Part shown: piece by piece, positions 12,739 to 16,659 of the stretch | How the letters are laid out: every line of letters starts with the position of its first letter | Position numbering within the stretch: the first letter of the stretch is position 1 | NCBI GenBank assembly: GCA_022792755.1 | Contig: JAAWBP010000055.1 | Coordinates: 1 to 16,659, forward strand | DNA length: 16,659 bases | Source: Oscillospiraceae bacterium | GTDB taxonomy: Bacteria; Bacillota; Clostridia; Oscillospirales; Ruminococcaceae | Direction of reading: 5' to 3' | Translations under genes and position numbers: made by a program | The notes under the pieces: model-generated | What the model saw: the letters and a program-made list of their open reading frames with translations, nothing else | Told to the model about the DNA's origin: nothing | Database searches by the model: none

Positions 12739-13923
12739 ATGAGCAAAGGGCGATTTGGCATTCACGGCGGGCAGTATATTCCCGAAATGCTGATGGATGC
12801 AGTCAATGAATTGGAGGAGGCGTACAGCCGGTTTAAAGACGATCCCGCATTCAACGCCGAATTCGAAGACCTGCTCCGTAATTACGCCGGGCGGCCTTCC
12901 ATGCTCTATTATGCCGAGCGGATGACAAAGGATTTGGGCGGTGCGAAAATCTACCTCAAGCGGGAAGACCTCAACCACACGGGCTCCCACAAAATCAACA
13001 ATGTGCTGGGGCAGATTCTGCTGGCAAAGCGGATGGGCAAAACCCGGGTGATCGCAGAAACCGGCGCGGGGCAGCACGGGGTCGCCACTGCCACCGCTGC
13101 GGCGCTGATGGGGATGGAGTGTGAAATATTCATGGGGAAGGAAGACATTGAACGCCAGGCGCTCAATGTTTACCGCATGCGGTTGCTGGGGGCAAAGGTC
13201 AATTCCGTGACCTCCGGGACGGCCACCCTCAAAGATGCGGTGTCCGCCACCATGCGGGAATGGACGAGGCGGATCGGCGACACCCACTATGTTTTGGGCT
13301 CGGTGATGGGGCCCCATCCCTTCCCCACCCTCGTCCGCGATTTCCAGTCGGTGATTTCAAAAGAGATCAAAGCGCAGCTGCTGGAGCGGGAAGGAAAGCT
13401 CCCCGATGCGGTTTTAGCCTGTGTGGGCGGCGGTTCCAACGCCATCGGCGCGTTTTATCATTTTATCGGGGAGCAAAGCGTCCGGCTGATCGGCTGTGAG
13501 GCCGCCGGGCGTGGGGTGAATACTGCCGACACCGCCGCGACCATCGCAACCGGCAAGCTGGGGATCTTCCACGGGATGAAGTCCTACTTCTGCCAGGATT
13601 CATACGGGCAGATTGCCCCCGTCTACTCTATCTCCGCTGGGCTGGATTACCCGGGGGTGGGGCCTGAACACGCCTGGCTTTACGACACCGGCCGCGCCGA
13701 GTACGTCCCGGTGACCGACGACGAAGCGGTTGACGCCTTCGAATACCTCTCGCGCACCGAGGGGATCATTCCCGCCATTGAAAGCGCCCATGCGGTTGCC
13801 CACGCGGTGAAGCTCGCCCCGAAGATGAGCCGGGAGCAGGTGATCGTGGTCAACATATCCGGCCGCGGCGACAAGGACTGCGCGGCGATTGCACGGTACA
13901 GAGGGGAGGATCTCTATGACTAA
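12739..13923 (+). CDS. trpB: Tryptophan synthase beta subunit
   Basis: TrpB condenses indole with L-serine to give tryptophan, using PLP. The 394-residue protein is complete, with all key residues visible. These are the PLP Lys85 in NHTGSHKINNVLGQILLAKR, catalytic Glu107 in AETGAGQHGVATA, the phosphate-cradling GGGSNA, GRGVNTADTAA, the DYPGVGPEHAWL block, PVTDDEAVDAF of the COMM region, and Ser374 in NISGRGDKD that contacts the pyridine nitrogen. CTCAGGAGGG precedes the ATG. It overlaps trpA by eight bases. No other trp genes are nearby; trpB and trpA form a two-gene unit under a Trp T-box. The intact active site contrasts with the altered TrpA. Confidence 0.97.
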   Translation: MSKGRFGIHGGQYIPEMLMDAVNELEEAYSRFKDDPAFNAEFEDLLRNYAGRPSMLYYAERMTKDLGGAKIYLKREDLNHTGSHKINNVLGQILLAKRMGKTRVIAETGAGQHGVATATAAALMGMECEIFMGKEDIERQALNVYRMRLLGAKVNSVTSGTATLKDAVSATMREWTRRIGDTHYVLGSVMGPHPFPTLVRDFQSVISKEIKAQLLEREGKLPDAVLACVGGGSNAIGAFYHFIGEQSVRLIGCEAAGRGVNTADTAATIATGKLGIFHGMKSYFCQDSYGQIAPVYSISAGLDYPGVGPEHAWLYDTGRAEYVPVTDDEAVDAFEYLSRTEGIIPAIESAHAVAHAVKLAPKMSREQVIVVNISGRGDKDCAAIARYRGEDLYD

Positions 13924-14695
13924 AATCCAAAACGCCTTTGCGGCGGGAAAGGCCTTTATCCCGTTTATCACCTGCGGCGACCCTTCCCTGGAGATCACCG
14001 AAGAACTGGTCTATGCGATGGACGAAGCGGGCGCCGACCTGATCGAACTGGGCATCCCCTTTTCCGATCCCACCGCCGAAGGCCCCATCATCGAAGCGGC
14101 GGATTTCCGCGCACTGTCGGACGGGGTGACGACTGATCAAATCTTTGACATGGTGCGCAGGATCCGGACAAAAACCGAAATCCCGCTGGCATTTACGACC
14201 TACGCCAACGTCGCCTTTTCCTATGGTGCGGAGCGGTTCATCAGGACAGCCGCCGAAATTGGAGCCGATGCCCTGATCTTCCCCGACATTCCGTTTGAGG
14301 AGAAAGAGGAGTTCGCCCCCATCTGCAAGGCGCATGGCATCGAATTGATCTCGCTGGTTGCTCCGGCCCCCTGCGAACGGATCAAAACCATCGCAAAAGA
14401 GGCCGCCGGCTTTGTCTGCTGCACCGCCTCTTTGGAAGAGAATCACGCGCGCTCGGGAATCGTCACAGAACTCGAAGAAATGGCGAAGCTGGTCAAAGCC
14501 GAAAAAGCGCCCCCCTGCGCCGTCAGCTTCGACCTGCCGACGGTTGAACAGGCCGCGGCCCTCTCCGAATCAGCCGACGGGATCATCGCCGGGGCCGCAG
14601 TTGTCAAAATATGCGAAACATATGGGGCCGATTGTATTCCTTACGCCGCCGATTACGTCCGTTCCATGAAAAAAGCGCTGACTGGGAACAGATGA
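13916..14695 (+). CDS. trpA: Tryptophan synthase alpha subunit-like protein with degenerate phosphate site
   Basis: TrpA normally cleaves indole-3-glycerol phosphate to indole. The 259-residue barrel is clearly TrpA: AFIPFITCGDPSLE, DLIELGIPFSDPTAEGPIIEA, YANVAFSYGAERFI, LIFPDIPFEEKEEF. Catalytic Glu44 (E. coli Glu49) is kept, but the position of catalytic Asp60 is Glu55 (TAEGP for LADGP). The phosphate-binding segments are altered: the usual GVTG loop reads EENH (174-177, in TASLEENHARS), GFGIS reads SFDLP (204-208), and GSA near the end reads GAA (226-228). The ATG at 13916 has GAGGGGAGG upstream and lies inside the end of trpB. It may act mainly as a TrpB activator or have altered chemistry; reduced lyase activity is inference. 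Confidence 0.88.
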   Translation: MTKIQNAFAAGKAFIPFITCGDPSLEITEELVYAMDEAGADLIELGIPFSDPTAEGPIIEAADFRALSDGVTTDQIFDMVRRIRTKTEIPLAFTTYANVAFSYGAERFIRTAAEIGADALIFPDIPFEEKEEFAPICKAHGIELISLVAPAPCERIKTIAKEAAGFVCCTASLEENHARSGIVTELEEMAKLVKAEKAPPCAVSFDLPTVEQAAALSESADGIIAGAAVVKICETYGADCIPYAADYVRSMKKALTGNR

Positions 14696-14730
14696 TGGAA
14701 CCCCTATACCATTACAATTTCTCTCCATAT

Positions 14731-14763
14731 AAATCCGCTGTCTTTCATGACGGCGGATTTTTG
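14731..14763 (+). terminator. Intrinsic terminator after trpBA
   Basis: A 12-bp stem AAATCCGCTGTC (14731-14742)/GACGGCGGATTT (14749-14760), with one T-G wobble and loop TTTCAT, runs into a T tract. It lies 36 bases after the trpA stop. Confidence 0.9.
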
Positions 14764-14788
14764 CTTGAAAATATTTTTCATTTTCCTC

Positions 14789-14817
14789 TTGACAAAGTTA
14801 AATTTAACCTATATGAT
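14789..14817 (+). promoter_or_regulatory. Promoter of the leader ORF and sulfhydrylase gene, with palindromic spacer
   Basis: TTGACA (14789-14794), a 17-base spacer and TATGAT (14812-14817) form a strong promoter. The spacer contains the perfect 12-base palindrome GTTAAATTTAAC (14797-14808), well placed for a repressor operator. The predicted start is near 14824. Confidence 0.85.
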
Positions 14818-14879
14818 ATAAAACATATCAAACGAATATGTTTTATTGGCAATGAACAAAACAGGAGGGGCGCAATCAA

Positions 14880-14966
14880 ATGAAGATCATATTCCGGATG
14901 CTGCGTCACAACTTCAGGAACGGACGAATGTGCATTTGTAAGGAAGCATCCCACTCTATCAGATAA
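14880..14966 (+). CDS. 28-codon leader ORF with Cys codons (candidate attenuation peptide)
   Basis: The short ORF reads MKIIFRMLRHNFRNGRMCIC followed by KEASHSIR. It begins at an ATG preceded by a very strong AGGAGGGG site ten bases upstream. It is basic, has no recognisable domain, and carries two Cys codons (TGC at 14931-14933, TGT at 14937-14939) directly after a Met codon. It ends 44 bases before the sulfhydrylase start. TTGTAAGGA (14936-14944), which includes the second Cys codon, is perfectly complementary to TCCTTACAA (15003-15011), which abuts the next gene's Shine-Dalgarno and includes the A of its ATG. This suggests a translated regulatory leader sensing Cys supply; translation itself is inferred from the ribosome binding site. 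Confidence 0.6.
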   Translation: MKIIFRMLRHNFRNGRMCICKEASHSIR

Positions 14967-15010
14967 ATTTCTGCCGCGATTGGCAATTTAATAAGAAAGA
15001 GGTCCTTACA

Positions 15011-16300
15011 ATGAGTTATCGTTACGATCAGTATAGGTTTGAAACCATCCAGCTACACGCAGGCCAGGAAAGCCCCGACCCGGCGACCGACGCCAGGGCT
15101 GTTCCGATTTACCAGACCACCTCCTATGTGTTCCGGGACTCCGCCCATGCGGCCGCCCGTTTTGGCTTAGCAGACGCAGGAAATATCTATGGCAGGCTGA
15201 CCAATTCCACCGCCGATGTCTTTGAACAGCGGGTCGCCGCTCTTGAAAACGGCGTCGCGGCGCTGGGAGTCGCTTCCGGTGCAGCGGCGATTACCTATAC
15301 CTTTTTAAACCTTGCCGGGGCCGGGGACAATATCGTATCCGCCAAAACCATCTACGGCGGAACCTACAACCTGCTGGCCCACACCCTGCCTGAATACGGC
15401 ATCACGACCACCTTCGTCGATGCGGATGAGGAAAACGCGTTTGAAAGCGCAATTAACGACCGGACAAAGGCGGTATTCATTGAAACCATCGGCAACCCCA
15501 ATGCGACGCTGATCGACATCGAAAAGGCCGCCGCCGTCGCCCATGCGCATAAAATCCCGCTGGTGGTCGACTCCACCTTTGCCACCCCTTACCTGATCCG
15601 CCCCTTCGAGTACGGCGCGGATATCGTCGTCCACTCCGCCACCAAATTCATCGGCGGGCACGGCACGGCAATCGGCGGCGTCATCGTGGACAGCGGAAAA
15701 TTCGACTGGGAGGCCAGCGGGAAATTCCCCTCCCTGACCGAGCCAAATCCGAGTTACCACGGCATCAGCTTTACCAAAGCGGCCGGCCCCGCCGCCTTTG
15801 TCACAAAGATCCGCGCAATCCTCCTGCGGGACACCGGCGCGACTCTGGCGCCGCTTCACGCCTTCCTCTTTTTGCAAGGGCTCGAAACCCTTTCCCTCCG
15901 GGTGGAGCGCCATGTCGAAAACGCCCTGAAGGTGGTGGAATTCCTTTCAAAGCACCCCCAGGTGGAAAAGGTCAACCACCCTTCCCTTCCCAGCCACCCG
16001 CATCACGAATTGTACAAGCGGTATTTTCCGAAGGGCGGCGCTTCCATCTTCACCTTTGAGATCAAGGGCGGCGCCAAGGAAGCGCAGGCGTTCATCGACA
16101 GGCTGAAAATTTTCTCTCTCCTCGCCAACGTCGCCGATGTGAAAAGCTTAGTGATCCATCCGGCTTCTACCACCCACTCCCAGCTCACCGAGGAAGAGCT
16201 GCTGGAGCAGGGGATCAAGCCGAATACCATCCGGCTTTCGATCGGAACAGAGCACATCGATGACCTCATCGCCGATCTCTCCCAAGCCTTTGGCAGTTGA
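15011..16300 (+). CDS. metY: O-acetylhomoserine sulfhydrylase / aminocarboxypropyltransferase
   Basis: A cytoplasmic PLP enzyme of the Cys/Met metabolism family that makes homocysteine (or methionine) from O-acetylhomoserine and sulfide (or methanethiol). At 429 residues it matches the OAH sulfhydrylase subgroup, longer than cystathionine synthases/lyases. Motifs are FETIQLHAGQESPDPATDARAVPIYQT at the start, IYGRLTNSTADVFEQRVAALE (59-79), ASGAAAI, TIGNPNATLIDIE, VVDSTFATPYLIRPFEYGADIVVHSATKF with PLP-binding Lys212, and the C-terminal LVIHPASTTHSQLTEEE and IRLSIGTEHIDDLIADL. A GAAAGAGG site precedes the ATG. No SAM riboswitch precedes it; control appears to lie in the palindrome-bearing promoter and the Cys-containing leader ORF. 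It is followed by a terminator, so it is a single structural gene. Confidence 0.95.
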   Translation: MSYRYDQYRFETIQLHAGQESPDPATDARAVPIYQTTSYVFRDSAHAAARFGLADAGNIYGRLTNSTADVFEQRVAALENGVAALGVASGAAAITYTFLNLAGAGDNIVSAKTIYGGTYNLLAHTLPEYGITTTFVDADEENAFESAINDRTKAVFIETIGNPNATLIDIEKAAAVAHAHKIPLVVDSTFATPYLIRPFEYGADIVVHSATKFIGGHGTAIGGVIVDSGKFDWEASGKFPSLTEPNPSYHGISFTKAAGPAAFVTKIRAILLRDTGATLAPLHAFLFLQGLETLSLRVERHVENALKVVEFLSKHPQVEKVNHPSLPSHPHHELYKRYFPKGGASIFTFEIKGGAKEAQAFIDRLKIFSLLANVADVKSLVIHPASTTHSQLTEEELLEQGIKPNTIRLSIGTEHIDDLIADLSQAFGS

Positions 16301-16330
16301 TTTCGGCAAACGCATTTCTCTGATATCAGG

Positions 16331-16369
16331 CGGGCCGGTACTATATATAGTGCCGGCCCGATTCTGTTT
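16331..16369 (+). terminator. Intrinsic terminator after the sulfhydrylase gene
   Basis: A 13-bp stem CGGGCCGGTACTA (16331-16343)/TAGTGCCGGCCCG (16348-16360), with one T-G wobble and loop TATA, is followed by ATTCTGTTT. The near-symmetry could also allow use from the other strand. Confidence 0.88.
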
Positions 16370-16609
16370 GACATTTCCCGAGCCAAACAGCAACTCTGCT
16401 GCAAAAATCATCCTGCCCTCAAAAGCGAGCGGGAAACGTTGCCAAGCAGGGTAGGCGACGCGGTTTTCGTTTCGCAAATCCCAGCCCTCAAAGCATGGCC
16501 CCACCTCCAGAGCTGCCCATTCTCTCATTTTTGCCATTTCAAATAATCTCCGCCGTAAAATTTCGATGATCTTCTTGAAACTTCCTATAGAAAATAAAGG
16601 GGAATTAGG
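16370..16609. other. Gene-free region of unknown nature
   Basis: No supported gene. A minus-strand open frame (possible ATG at 16537) gives ALEVGPCFEGWDLRNENR and continues through PAWQRFPLAFEGRM, but it runs through the terminator into antisense of the sulfhydrylase gene. It could be a decayed gene remnant or an intergenic repeat family; the sequence alone cannot decide. The last part (16560-16610) becomes AT-rich toward the palindrome. Confidence 0.35.
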
Positions 16610-16637
16610 GTATAATATCCACAAGTGGATATTATAC
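16610..16637. promoter_or_regulatory. Perfect 13-bp inverted repeat with -10 boxes on both strands
   Basis: GTATAATATCCAC (16610-16622) and GTGGATATTATAC (16625-16637) are exact inverted repeats with a two-base centre AA. Each arm contains TATAAT reading inward (plus strand 16611-16616, minus strand 16636-16631). It looks like an operator or a bidirectional promoter. An ATG at 16647 lies just downstream at the window edge but has no ribosome binding site. Confidence 0.6.
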
Positions 16638-16659
16638 ATTATCTTTATGGCCGGGACGA

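Noticed and set aside
14611..14883. 90-codon plus-strand frame downstream of trpA
   Set aside because: It starts inside trpA, crosses the trpBA terminator and the next promoter, and has no family features.
14818..15010. SAM riboswitch upstream of the sulfhydrylase gene
   Set aside because: The conserved S-box segments were looked for and are not present; the leader ORF with Cys codons is the visible alternative.
16148..16639. Minus-strand 163-codon open frame
   Set aside because: It begins in the perfect palindrome, crosses the sulfhydrylase terminator and ends antisense inside that gene.

Overview
The window looks like a chromosomal segment of a moderately GC-rich Clostridia member (Oscillospiraceae/Ruminococcaceae-like gut Firmicute). 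This rests on strong AGGAGG-type ribosome binding sites, T-box and cobalamin riboswitch control, ECF vitamin transporters, the ApbE / NusG-domain-II / Gx-transporter cluster, and DUF4430 and DUF1284 proteins. No tRNA, rRNA, CRISPR array, phage gene or transposase gene was seen. Assignments come from reading motifs by eye; no database search was run.

Layout. (1) 1-1599, minus strand: apbE (lipoprotein flavin transferase), feoA, and the first 42 codons of feoB (cut by the window edge). (2) 1653-2564, plus strand: a NusG-domain-II protein and a Gx-type membrane protein, divergent from apbE. (3) 2539-8378: a consensus promoter embedded in the end of the Gx gene drives a cobalamin riboswitch with a terminator, followed by a tightly packed operon. 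The operon encodes a surface alpha/alpha-toroid protein resembling the alpha domain of intrinsic factor/transcobalamin, EcfT, a fused double-ATPase EcfA, an ECF S component, and a membrane-tethered DUF4430 protein resembling the transcobalamin beta domain. I read this as a B12 (or corrinoid) capture and import system in which the two halves of a transcobalamin-like binder are separate surface proteins. It is the most striking system in the window. (4) 8464-9836: a small double zinc-ribbon protein, bioY under a palindromic operator/promoter, and a DUF1284 protein. (5) 9837-12300: a region with a DUF5713-like gene, an EamA exporter, an unrecognised small protein on the minus strand, and three copies of a conserved hairpin repeat, two of them fused to an extended -10 promoter. 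(6) 12301-14763: a tryptophan T-box leader (specifier TGG) controlling trpB-trpA; the TrpA has lost the usual phosphate-binding loops. (7) 14789-16369: a promoter, a 28-codon leader ORF with two Cys codons whose 3' part can pair with the start region of the next gene, then an O-acetylhomoserine sulfhydrylase gene and terminator. (8) 16370-16659: no convincing gene; it ends in a perfect 13-bp inverted repeat carrying a -10 box on each strand.

The common theme is cofactor and amino acid supply: iron, flavin attachment, corrinoid, biotin, tryptophan and sulfur amino acids. Nearly every unit has its own visible cis-regulatory device.
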